Source: Cellvibrionaceae bacterium
GTDB taxonomy: Bacteria > Pseudomonadota > Gammaproteobacteria > Pseudomonadales > Cellvibrionaceae
DNA length: 64,000 nucleotides
NCBI GenBank assembly: GCA_021151695.1
Contig: JAGKWU010000006.1
Location: 124,001 to 188,000 of the forward strand
Reading direction: 5' to 3'
Position numbers and translations under genes: made by a program. Positions 17,473-25,622 of the stretch are shown here, one piece after another; position 1 is the first letter of the stretch, and each line of letters begins with the position of its first letter. The notes beneath the pieces are model-generated. The model saw only the letters and a program-made list of their open reading frames with translations. It was not told where the DNA came from and did no database searches.

Positions 17473-18234
17473 ATGGAACTATCAGCCGACATACTTCTCC
17501 TACTGTTTTTTATAGCAACCATAGCGGGTTTTATAGATACACTCGCGGGTGGCGGTGGATTGATTACAATACCTGCCCTGGCCCTTAGCGGCATACCTAT
17601 TTTGGCCGTATTGGGCACCAATAAACTTCAAGGATGCAGTGGCACTGCCACCGCAAGTTTTTTACTTTATAGACGCAGAAAATTCCAATTTGAAGAAATT
17701 AAACAGGCTTTTATCATGGCCTTTATTGGCGCACTCATCGGCAGCCTTGCGGTGCAGGTTATTAACAAAGATGTGCTGAAGTTTATCGTACCCGTTGTGC
17801 TTTTCGGAATCGGCTTTTACTTTCTATTGTCACCTTACATCAAGCTGAGCAACGACAAGTTACAACTATCAAACACCACCTTTAACACCACAGTAATTCC
17901 AGGCATAGGTTTTTATGACGGTATGTTTGGCCCCGGGACTGGCTCATTTTTTTCATTAGCCAATCTCAGCTTGCGTAATAAAACACTCATAGAAGCCACC
18001 ACACTTGCCAAACCACTTAACTTTGCCACCAACATCGCATCGCTCATTATTTTTATAGCCTTGGGGCAAGTTTTCTGGCTCGCTGGTGCCGCGATGATAT
18101 GCGGTCAAATACTGGGAGCCACCGCAGGATCACACTTTCTGTATAAAATAAATCCCGGCCTATTGAGGGCAATAGTTGTCATTATGTGTTTTAGCATGCT
18201 GGGAAATTATCTCTATCGCGAAATACTTCTCTAG
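17473..18234 (+). CDS. TSUP (TauE/SafE) family membrane transporter
   Basis: Protein of 253 aa with about eight hydrophobic segments. The N-terminal repeat motif (FIDTLAGGGGLITIPAL) and the related second-half motif (GFYDGMFGPGTGSFFSLA) are diagnostic of the TauE/SafE/YfcA family, whose members move sulfite, sulfoacetate or other small anions. The actual substrate is unknown. The gene starts 10 bp after the methyltransferase and is followed 19 bp later by the PNPOx-like gene, so an operon is likely. Confidence 0.9.
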   Translation: MELSADILLLLFFIATIAGFIDTLAGGGGLITIPALALSGIPILAVLGTNKLQGCSGTATASFLLYRRRKFQFEEIKQAFIMAFIGALIGSLAVQVINKDVLKFIVPVVLFGIGFYFLLSPYIKLSNDKLQLSNTTFNTTVIPGIGFYDGMFGPGTGSFFSLANLSLRNKTLIEATTLAKPLNFATNIASLIIFIALGQVFWLAGAAMICGQILGATAGSHFLYKINPGLLRAIVVIMCFSMLGNYLYREILL

Positions 18235-18253
18235 GAATATTCAGGTAAAAGCC

Positions 18254-18865
18254 ATGGACAATCTGATAACCACTCTTGCAGAACTTGAGCAGCTGTACGG
18301 CGACGTGGGTGAAGCCTCCATTCGCAAAGAAATTGACTATTTACATCCTCTCTACCAATCCATCATTCAAGCGTCCCCCTTCGCTGTGCTCGCCACTTCC
18401 GGCAGAGCAGGATTAGATACATCTCCCAGAGGAGATGCTCCGGGCTTTATAAAAATCCTTAACGAAAAAACGCTTCTGCTTCCAGACAGGCGCGGTAACA
18501 ACCGCATAGACAGCCTGCGCAATATTATTGAAGATCCGCGAGTTGCCTTACTGTTTTTAGTACCAGGATTAGGTGAAACTCTACGCGTAAACGGCCAAGC
18601 CAAAATATCAACTGATCCCACTTTGTTAGATCAATTTTCCGTTGACGGAAAACTGCCAAAAACATTGTTGGTGATTCAGGTAGAAAGCGCTTTCTTCCAA
18701 TGTTCGCGCGCTATACGCCGCTCGCACCTATGGGATTTCGAAAAACCGGATATAAGTCACTTGCCTACCGCAGGCCAAATACTCGCGGCGCTCACCCATG
18801 ATGAAATTGATGGAATAAAATACGACAAGGAATTACCAGAGAGAATAAAGCAAACACTCTACTAG
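18254..18865 (+). CDS. Pyridoxamine 5'-phosphate oxidase-like (split-barrel flavin) protein
   Basis: Protein of about 203 aa. The split-barrel FMN-binding fold is suggested by SPFAVLATSGRAGLDTSPRGD, the RRGNNRIDSLRNI segment and DPRVALLFLVPGLGETLRVNG. It resembles the group of small PNPOx-family proteins not involved in vitamin B6 synthesis. The catalytic role is unknown. ATG 18254 is chosen because the family N-terminus starts there; the upstream frame overlaps the transporter gene. Last gene of the plus-strand run, convergent with the next gene. Confidence 0.85.
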   Translation: MDNLITTLAELEQLYGDVGEASIRKEIDYLHPLYQSIIQASPFAVLATSGRAGLDTSPRGDAPGFIKILNEKTLLLPDRRGNNRIDSLRNIIEDPRVALLFLVPGLGETLRVNGQAKISTDPTLLDQFSVDGKLPKTLLVIQVESAFFQCSRAIRRSHLWDFEKPDISHLPTAGQILAALTHDEIDGIKYDKELPERIKQTLY

Positions 18866-18895
18866 CCGTGCAAGCCTATCCTGGAAAAACCACAG

Positions 18896-19870
18896 CTAAG
18901 GCAAGAATTCCAAACCAAAGACAGGATCTTTTAAAAGTACGGGAGTATCCAATCCAAGACTTGTCGATCCAGGAATTTTTAAAACAGCAATTTTGAGTTT
19001 TCCGCTTCGCAATTTTTTTACATCTTCAGAAAAATATTTTTCGAATAGCTGCTTAAGAGAGCCATCGGCTTCAGCCATATCCAACCCCTTAGCCAAACGT
19101 CCCACCAACTCAGGGTGACGAACACTAAGATTATAAAGTACCGGAAAAGGATAATAGATAATCAGGTTAGGCACTACGGCAAACTCATCAGTGTATTTAC
19201 TGGAGCGCGCCAACATATCATCAATTTCAATAACACTTAACGGAATGTAATCAAATCGACCTGCAGCTAGCATGGCAAAAAGATTGTAATAATCAGCATT
19301 GTCCAGCACCTTGAAGTTATTGTATTTATAAACATTTAAGTCCTCCCAATCGCGCCCCTGCCCGGCTACCAGTTGGCGCAATTCATTTTGCGTTTTGATT
19401 TTTTCAAATTTTGGCAGATCTGCCCGACGAACAAGCAATTTTCGGTAGCCCAACAGCCCCCGAAGTAAAGGCTTGCGTATAGTGAGAGAGCGCTCCTCGC
19501 TGGCAGCCTCAGTTTTCCAAATAGGGGTCGGCAGAGCAATAATATTCACTATCTCGCCACGCTCCAACTCGCGAGTTGAACGCAGTGATGTGTAGCGCTC
19601 GTTATTCTTATGCAGTTCGTAGGAGCCAAAAGCTGGCTTTGTTTTTTCCAATGCCAGTCGCAATAGTAAAAATTGATATTCGTCCCGTTTTTGGCTAGCG
19701 CCAAGATCCCAATACTTATAAACATATTGGGTATCATCAGCCCACAGGTCGGGCCCACCAAGGCATGCGACTACCAACAAAAAAAATATCGAAAATTTAT
19801 AATTTTTATTTATTAAAAATGCAGACTTATAAAATTTTAATTTTCGCGAAACCACAGAATGCTCTCTCAC
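18896..19870 (-). CDS. Periplasmic solute-binding protein-like (SBP family 3-like)
   Basis: Protein of about 324 aa with a basic N-terminus and a hydrophobic segment (FSIFFLLVVACLGG, about residues 27-40) that should act as a signal peptide. The rest has the general make-up of family 3 binding proteins: PLLRGLLGYRKLLVRR, LAAGRFDYIPLSV, and a C-terminal ADGSLKQLFEKYF typical of such folds. There is no permease or ATPase gene nearby, so it is an orphan, perhaps a sensor module rather than a transporter part. GTG at 19870 is the longest start; GTG at 19855 is an alternative with GAGAG upstream. The gene is AT-rich relative to its neighbours. Confidence 0.7.
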   Translation of the reverse strand: MREHSVVSRKLKFYKSAFLINKNYKFSIFFLLVVACLGGPDLWADDTQYVYKYWDLGASQKRDEYQFLLLRLALEKTKPAFGSYELHKNNERYTSLRSTRELERGEIVNIIALPTPIWKTEAASEERSLTIRKPLLRGLLGYRKLLVRRADLPKFEKIKTQNELRQLVAGQGRDWEDLNVYKYNNFKVLDNADYYNLFAMLAAGRFDYIPLSVIEIDDMLARSSKYTDEFAVVPNLIIYYPFPVLYNLSVRHPELVGRLAKGLDMAEADGSLKQLFEKYFSEDVKKLRSGKLKIAVLKIPGSTSLGLDTPVLLKDPVFGLEFLP

Positions 19871-19889
19871 TTCCGAAAATCAAAGTGTA

Positions 19890-19947
19890 GCTGAAATTTG
19901 CGACACACATCACATTCAATGACTTTGCCACCACTATAAATTTCAGC
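19890..19947. repeat. 10-bp inverted repeat upstream of the transposase remnant
   Basis: GCTGAAATTT (19890-19899) and AAATTTCAGC (19938-19947) are perfect reverse complements, 38 bp apart, between the binding protein gene and the IS4-like fragment. It may be an operator, part of an old insertion end, or chance. Confidence 0.35.
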
Positions 19948-19973
19948 CCCCCCTCCAGGATCATTTTATCGGC

Positions 19974-20219
19974 ATGCTCATGTCACAACTCTCAGGGCGA
20001 CAGAGCCTGCGTGATATCCAGTCCAACCTCGAAGCCCAGCGCCACAAACTGTATCACTTGGTAGCAAAACCCATTGCGAACTCTACGTTGGCTCGACTGA
20101 ACGAACACCAACCGTTCACGTTGTATGAACAGGTGTTTTCGCGGTTACTCAAGTGCTGCCAATCGATACCAGGCAACCATAAATTCCGCTTTAAGAATCC
20201 CTTGTATTTTTTTGTGTAG
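19974..20219 (+). pseudogene. IS4-family transposase N-terminal remnant (DUF4372-like)
   Basis: An 81-codon frame whose product starts SQLSGRQSLRDIQSNL and includes AQRHKLYHL and HKFRFKNPLY, closely recalling the N-terminal DUF4372 domain of IS4-type transposases of around 400 aa. Translation ends just after NPLY, where the full protein would continue into the catalytic DDE part, and no continuation is seen in the next 130 bp. It is therefore a decayed, 3'-truncated insertion sequence. It is the only trace of a transposase in the window and lies beside an AT-rich acyltransferase gene. Confidence 0.78.
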
Positions 20220-20231
20220 CAACCATGCCGC

Positions 20232-20254
20232 ACTCAATCATTTTATGATTGAGT
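20232..20254. repeat. 10-bp hairpin after the transposase remnant
   Basis: ACTCAATCAT (20232-20241) and ATGATTGAGT (20245-20254) form a perfect stem with a TTT loop. No strong T-run follows, so it may be a leftover insertion feature or a weak terminator. The remaining bases to 20351 hold nothing I can name. Confidence 0.4.
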
Positions 20255-20351
20255 TTGATGAGAGGCTAATGGATTATCGTTGAATTGGCGGTTACACAGA
20301 ATTTTTTACAGTCTCAAAAAATTCATCAGGGCGTACTGCCCATACATCCTT

Positions 20352-22274
20352 CTAATGCAGATGTTCCCTAATAACGGGAGCCAAATATTTGGCCAAATAT
20401 TTGGACCCATCTACCGATAAATGATCACCATCCCTGTATAGAAGTTTGCCATCTTTTATTCCTTGGCATTTTTCCTCATCACAAAAATACTTGGTCGGAT
20501 CAAACACAATAACTTGTGGAAACTCAGCCAGCACTTTAGCAGTCAATTGCTTGTAGTCCTTTATACGCGCCTCATAAACATCACGTGAGACGGTACAATC
20601 AGAAATATAAGATCTCTTAATAATGGGTGTATTTTCTACACCTCCAACAGAATAGTTTTGTTTGCAGTATCGAGGGTCCAACCCAATCTCCGGCACGTCG
20701 ATAACAAAAAATACCGTTTTATTAAGAGAGACCAAAAGTTGTAACGTTTTCCTCATGGCAATCTCATATATTTTCGCTCTATCACTTATGTCATGATTGT
20801 CTTCAAGCTGTAGCTGCAAACCCAAAGTTCGTTCAACGCCAACACCGTTAAACGCCTCTCCACTCAAATATACAGCTCCCATACTGCTCATAACAACGGT
20901 ATCTATTGCCTTATCTTTCTTAATAGACTCGTAAAGGTTGTTAACGAGGCGCAAACACACACCTTTTTTTCTATAGATAGTGTTGTAGGTATCCAGTGTG
21001 TAAAACGGAATACAACCTGGATAAGATTGATTTGATATACCACCTAACTCCACTTCTAAACCGGCAAAGAGATGGTCTGCATGGGAGTCACCCACTAATA
21101 ATATTTTTTTTGTCTCACCTTTAACCCCAGACTCTAAAATCTCTTGAGCACCAGCAGGTTGGGATTTACTTGAATAAAAAGAGCAACCAAAGAAGCCAGC
21201 TAAAATCATCCCCAGTCCAACAGGAATTAAATGTCTGGATGCTGCTCTGCCAACACCATATCTTATGGGCTGTTCAATATACAAAAATGTCAACCAAGCC
21301 AAGAAAAGCGAAAAGAAAACAATTCCGAATCTTTCACTATAAGCCGGCATTGCACCATAAATAGTCTGGTAAAAGGAAATTAAGGGCCAATGCCATAAAT
21401 ATAGTGGATAACTAATTAAACCGATCCAGACCACACCCCTATGACTCAAACAGCGCCCCAGAAGGCTTTCTGCTCCACCCGCAATAACAAAAGCCGCACC
21501 CAGCGTTGGTAGAAGCGCTAACCAACCCGGAAAAGCAGACTTATCTTTTACAAAAGCAAGCGAACAAAATAAGAATGCGGCTCCAGTAACCGACAATAAA
21601 TTGCAAGTGAATCTATTTCGACCTCCCCCATTCTTCGCCTCAAGCGAAGCCACAAAGCCTCCAACCATTAATTCCCAAAAGCGACAAAGCGGCGAAAAAA
21701 ATGCAACAGTATTATCCCCATACACAGTGCATATATTCAAAAAAAATGACGTAATCGCTAGCATCAAAATAACAAAAGAGAAACGCACCTTCTTTCGGAA
21801 TGTTAAAAACAACAAGAAAGGCCAAACAAGATAAAACTGCTCCTCGATTCCAAGGCTCCAGAGATGAAGCAGCGGCTTATTCTGAGACGCAATGTCGAAA
21901 TAACTGTTCTCATATAGGGAAATGATATTTGAGGCGAATAAAACGCCACCCAATAGATGCTTTTTGAAAGACAATAATTCAATTGGATAGAGAGCGAACA
22001 ACGAAAATAGCGATGAGCACAGCAACACAATTACAAGTGCGGGGAATATTCGTTTTATTCTACGAAGATAAAACTGGGTAAAGCTAAAGCTTTGACAATC
22101 AAGATTTTTAATAATGATGGAGGTTATTAAATAGCCCGAAATAACGAAGAAAATATCAACACCAATAAAGCCACCAACAATAGCTTCAGGAAAAATATGG
22201 AAAATTACAACCAGAAGAACTGCAACACCTCTTAACCCGTCAATATCAGGTCGGTATTTAAAGCGCTCCAACAT
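20352..22274 (-). CDS. Acyltransferase 3 / SGNH O-acetyltransferase (OafA-like)
   Basis: Inner-membrane protein of about 640 aa. Residues about 1-350 carry around ten membrane helices of the acyltransferase-3 family, beginning YRPDIDGLRGVAVLLVVIFH with the key His, and GVDIFFVISGYLI. Residues about 380-640 form a periplasmic SGNH domain with LLVGDSHADHLF and the late DGDHLSVDG (Asp-x-x-His). Such fused proteins O-acetylate surface polysaccharide or O-antigen. ATG 22274 has AGGGGA upstream; a longer frame to 22322 adds a non-family leader. The gene is clearly richer in A+T than its neighbours and next to an insertion remnant, which suggests horizontal acquisition. Confidence 0.9.
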   Translation of the reverse strand: MLERFKYRPDIDGLRGVAVLLVVIFHIFPEAIVGGFIGVDIFFVISGYLITSIIIKNLDCQSFSFTQFYLRRIKRIFPALVIVLLCSSLFSLFALYPIELLSFKKHLLGGVLFASNIISLYENSYFDIASQNKPLLHLWSLGIEEQFYLVWPFLLFLTFRKKVRFSFVILMLAITSFFLNICTVYGDNTVAFFSPLCRFWELMVGGFVASLEAKNGGGRNRFTCNLLSVTGAAFLFCSLAFVKDKSAFPGWLALLPTLGAAFVIAGGAESLLGRCLSHRGVVWIGLISYPLYLWHWPLISFYQTIYGAMPAYSERFGIVFFSLFLAWLTFLYIEQPIRYGVGRAASRHLIPVGLGMILAGFFGCSFYSSKSQPAGAQEILESGVKGETKKILLVGDSHADHLFAGLEVELGGISNQSYPGCIPFYTLDTYNTIYRKKGVCLRLVNNLYESIKKDKAIDTVVMSSMGAVYLSGEAFNGVGVERTLGLQLQLEDNHDISDRAKIYEIAMRKTLQLLVSLNKTVFFVIDVPEIGLDPRYCKQNYSVGGVENTPIIKRSYISDCTVSRDVYEARIKDYKQLTAKVLAEFPQVIVFDPTKYFCDEEKCQGIKDGKLLYRDGDHLSVDGSKYLAKYLAPVIREHLH

Positions 22275-22367
22275 TGCATCCCCTATTTTTATTGTTATGT
22301 TTCCCTGAGCTACTGTCCGCAAGCAAAGCGATCACCCGCATTTCCATACAGGTAATCGCTACAACAT

Positions 22368-23945
22368 TTATTCCCATTCAATAGTCGCAGGCGGCTTGCT
22401 CGATACGTCGTAGCAAACGCGAGATACACCAGAGATCTCATTGATGATGCGGCCAGAAACTTTTTCCAACAGCTCGTAAGGCAAGTGCGCCCAGCGTGCA
22501 GTCATAAAGTCTACGGTTTCCACCGCGCGCAAAGAGATTACCCACTCGTAGCGACGACCATCACCTACCACACCAACAGACTTCACTGGCAGGAATACAG
22601 CGAAAGCTTGTGAAGTTTTGTGATACCAACCGGATGCGTGTAATTCTTCCAAAAAGATAGCGTCCGCTTCGCGCAGAATATCGGCGTATTCTTTTTTCAC
22701 TTCACCGAGGATGCGCACGCCCAAGCCTGGGCCTGGGAACGGATGACGATAAACCATGTCGTAGGGCAAACCCAGTTCAAGACCAATTGCACGCACTTCG
22801 TCTTTGAACAATTCGCGCAGCGGTTCAACCAGTTTAAATGCCATATCCTCTGGCAGACCACCTACGTTGTGGTGAGATTTGATCACGTGAGCCTTGCCAG
22901 TTTTGGCAGCGGCAGATTCAATCACGTCGGGATAAATAGTGCCTTGTGCAAGCCACTTAACATCTTGCAATTTAGTGGCTTCCGCATCGAACACATCGAT
23001 AAAGGTGCCACCGATAATTTTGCGTTTTTTCTCAGGATCATTTTCGCCGGCAAGCTTGCCGAGGAACAGCTCTTCAGCATCAGCGCGAATGACACGCACC
23101 CCCATGTTCTTGGCGAACATGTCCATCACCTGATCGCCTTCGTTTTTACGCAGCAGCCCGTTGTCCACGAACACGCAAGTGAGTTGATTGCCGATAGCTT
23201 TGTGCAGCAGCGCAGCAACTACAGATGAATCCACACCGCCGGAAAGGCCGAGCAACACTTTGTCGCCGCCCACCTGCTCTTTTACTTTTTTGATCGCATC
23301 TTCAACGATATTGGCGGGCGTCCACAACGGCTCACAACCACAGGTTTGCAGCACAAAGTGCTCAAACATGCGCTTGCCTTGCAGCGTGTGGGTTACCTCT
23401 GGGTGAAATTGCACACCGTAGAATTTTTTGGCTTCGTTATACATACCTGCGATTGGGCATGAGGGAGTTGAAGCCAACAAACTAAAGCCTTCCGGCATTT
23501 TGGTAACTTTGTCACCATGACTCATCCATACATCCAACAGCGCGCTGCCGTCATGATCCACATGATCTTTAATATCTTTAAAGAGTGAAGACTCACCATG
23601 AGCTTTTATTTGCGCATAGCCAAATTCACGAATATTGGAGCCTTCCACCAAGCCTCCCATTTGCATGGCCATAGTTTGCATGCCATAGCAAATGCCAAAT
23701 ACAGGCACACCCAGATCAAACACCACTTCCGGTGCGCGCGGTGAACCAGCCTCAGTCGTAGACTCCGGGCTACCCGCTAGAATAATACCCTTGGGGTTGT
23801 ATTCGCGAATTTCTTCTTCACTCATATCCCAGGCGCGAATTTCAGAGAAAACGCCAATCTCACGCACACGACGTGCAATGAGCTGGGTGTATTGCGAACC
23901 GAAATCCAGAATGAGGATTCGCTGTGCGTGGATGTCTTGGGTCAT
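22368..23945 (-). CDS. guaA: GMP synthase (glutamine-hydrolysing)
   Basis: Protein of 525 aa, the same length as E. coli GuaA. The N-terminal class I glutamine amidotransferase has the nucleophile Cys in FGICYGMQTM and the His/Glu pair in GVQFHPEVTH. The ATP-pyrophosphatase P-loop is LGLSGGVDSSV (about residues 232-242), and the C-terminal dimerisation domain ends in the conserved PPATIEWE. It converts XMP to GMP with glutamine and ATP. It lies downstream of guaB but a hairpin terminator is placed between them. Confidence 0.98.
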   Translation of the reverse strand: MTQDIHAQRILILDFGSQYTQLIARRVREIGVFSEIRAWDMSEEEIREYNPKGIILAGSPESTTEAGSPRAPEVVFDLGVPVFGICYGMQTMAMQMGGLVEGSNIREFGYAQIKAHGESSLFKDIKDHVDHDGSALLDVWMSHGDKVTKMPEGFSLLASTPSCPIAGMYNEAKKFYGVQFHPEVTHTLQGKRMFEHFVLQTCGCEPLWTPANIVEDAIKKVKEQVGGDKVLLGLSGGVDSSVVAALLHKAIGNQLTCVFVDNGLLRKNEGDQVMDMFAKNMGVRVIRADAEELFLGKLAGENDPEKKRKIIGGTFIDVFDAEATKLQDVKWLAQGTIYPDVIESAAAKTGKAHVIKSHHNVGGLPEDMAFKLVEPLRELFKDEVRAIGLELGLPYDMVYRHPFPGPGLGVRILGEVKKEYADILREADAIFLEELHASGWYHKTSQAFAVFLPVKSVGVVGDGRRYEWVISLRAVETVDFMTARWAHLPYELLEKVSGRIINEISGVSRVCYDVSSKPPATIEWE

Positions 23946-23980
23946 GCTGATTTTTTCCAGAAATTAAAAATCTTTAAATA

Positions 23981-24006
23981 AAAAACTCGGGCGCACCCGA
24001 GTTTTT
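23981..24006 (-). terminator. Terminator/attenuator between guaB and guaA
   Basis: A perfect 11-bp stem (23981-23991 with 23996-24006), CGCA loop, A-run and T-run flanks. On the minus strand it follows guaB by 24 bp and ends with a T-run before guaA. It should reduce read-through into guaA, or guaA uses its own promoter in the remaining 35 bp. Confidence 0.8.
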
Positions 24007-24029
24007 ACGTCACTCTTTACGAGCAAAAA

Positions 24030-25505
24030 TTAACGGCCACCAATGGGATAGTTAGGCGCCTCTTTGGTGATCTGCACATCGTGTACGTGGCTTTCGCCCA
24101 TACCGGCAGCAGTCACACGCACAAATTCGGGCTTGGTACGCATGGTTTCCAAATCGGCACAGCCGGTGTAACCCATGGCTGAACGCACACCGCCCATCAT
24201 CTGGTGGATGATCGCCGTCAAAGCACCTTTATAAGGAACACGACCTTCGATACCTTCTGGCACCAGCTTCTCGGCACCGGCGCTGGCGTCCTGGAAGTAG
24301 CGGTCGGATGAACCCTGGGTTTGCGCCATGGCACCCAGCGAACCCATACCGCGATAGGCTTTGTAAGTACGGCCTTGATACAGCTCAACTTCACCCGGTG
24401 CTTCTTCAGTACCGGCGAACATAGAGCCCATCATGACAGCATGAGCGCCGGCAACAATGGCTTTGGCGATATCACCTGAATAGCGAATACCACCGTCAGC
24501 GATAGCTGGAACGCCGGTACCTTTCAGTGCAGCCACTACGTTGGCAATGGCAGAAATTTGTGGAACACCTACACCGCTTACGATACGGGTGGTGCAGATA
24601 GAACCAGGACCAATACCGACTTTCACAGCGTCCGCACCTGCAGCAACGAGGGCAAGAGCCGCCGCGCCAGTGGCGATATTGCCACCGATAACTTGCACAT
24701 CCGGGTATTTGGTTTTGATCGCTTTTACGCGGTCGAGTACGTTTTTGGAATGGCCGTGGGCGGTATCTACCACCAGCACGTCAACGCCAGCCTCTACCAG
24801 TGCATCTACACGTGCATCTGTGTCGCGGCTGGTGCCCACACTCGCGCCTACACGCAGGCGACCTTCCGGGTCTTTACAGGCGTTGGGGTATTTTTCGGCT
24901 TTGTTGATGTCTTTTACAGTAATCAGGCCGCGCAGCTCGAAGTTGTCGTTAACCACCAGCACTTTTTCGATGCGGTGTTTGTGCAGCAGATTGCGCACTT
25001 CTTCGGCAGATACACCTTCTTTAACAGTTACCAGTTGGGCTTTGGGGGTCATGATACTGGAAACGCTGGCATCCAGATTGGTTTCAAAGCGCACGTCGCG
25101 ACCAGTCACGATACCGACCAGATTGCCGTTGTCCATCACAGGCACGCCAGAGATGTTGTTTTTGCGAGTCAGAGCGATCAGCTCGCGGATGGTAGCGCTG
25201 GATTCGATGGTGATTGGGTCTTTTACCACACCAGCTTCGAACTTCTTAACAGCGCGCACTTCAGCAGCCTGCTCTTCGATGCTCATGCTCTTGTGGATGA
25301 TGCCGATGCCGCCGTCCTGTGCAATAGCAATGGCCAGACGAGCTTCGGTAACAGTATCCATAGCGGCGGAGATAAGGGGAATGTTTAGCTGAATCTTGCG
25401 AGTTAACTGGGTTTTCAGCGAAACGTCTTTAGGCGTTACATCAGAGAAACCTGGCACCAACAAGACATCATCAAACGTGAGGGCTTCTTCAGCAATTCGC
25501 AACAT
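24030..25505 (-). CDS. guaB: Inosine-5'-monophosphate dehydrogenase
   Basis: Protein of 491 aa. The TIM barrel starts with LTFDDVLLVPG, is interrupted by two CBS domains (about residues 93-205), and holds the catalytic loop GPGSICTTRIVSGVG with the nucleophile Cys. The mobile flap includes YRGMGSLGAM. It makes XMP from IMP with NAD+, the committed step of GMP synthesis. A strong promoter candidate lies just upstream. Confidence 0.98.
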   Translation of the reverse strand: MLRIAEEALTFDDVLLVPGFSDVTPKDVSLKTQLTRKIQLNIPLISAAMDTVTEARLAIAIAQDGGIGIIHKSMSIEEQAAEVRAVKKFEAGVVKDPITIESSATIRELIALTRKNNISGVPVMDNGNLVGIVTGRDVRFETNLDASVSSIMTPKAQLVTVKEGVSAEEVRNLLHKHRIEKVLVVNDNFELRGLITVKDINKAEKYPNACKDPEGRLRVGASVGTSRDTDARVDALVEAGVDVLVVDTAHGHSKNVLDRVKAIKTKYPDVQVIGGNIATGAAALALVAAGADAVKVGIGPGSICTTRIVSGVGVPQISAIANVVAALKGTGVPAIADGGIRYSGDIAKAIVAGAHAVMMGSMFAGTEEAPGEVELYQGRTYKAYRGMGSLGAMAQTQGSSDRYFQDASAGAEKLVPEGIEGRVPYKGALTAIIHQMMGGVRSAMGYTGCADLETMRTKPEFVRVTAAGMGESHVHDVQITKEAPNYPIGGR

Positions 25506-25544
25506 ACCAACCTAACCTCAAACCGGGGTGAAATTAAACGCGAA

Positions 25545-25573
25545 ATTATAGCGGCTTGGCGGGGCCGGGTAAA
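25545..25573 (-). promoter_or_regulatory. Candidate sigma-70 promoter of guaB
   Basis: Read on the minus strand: TTTACC (25573-25568), 17-nt spacer, and a perfect TATAAT (25550-25545), about 40 bp before the guaB ATG. Confidence 0.6.
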
Positions 25574-25622
25574 CAAGTAACACTTCGGCCGCCGCCTTGC
25601 CAGCGTTAAATCACCCTCGCGA

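Noticed and set aside
20232..20254. CRISPR-type repeat
   Set aside because: A single short palindrome with no repeated copies or spacers.
24541..25392. Two long plus-strand open frames (about 280 codons) opposite guaB
   Set aside because: They lie wholly antisense to a highly conserved gene, have no SD or recognisable domain, and their composition is what codon bias of guaB would produce on the other strand.
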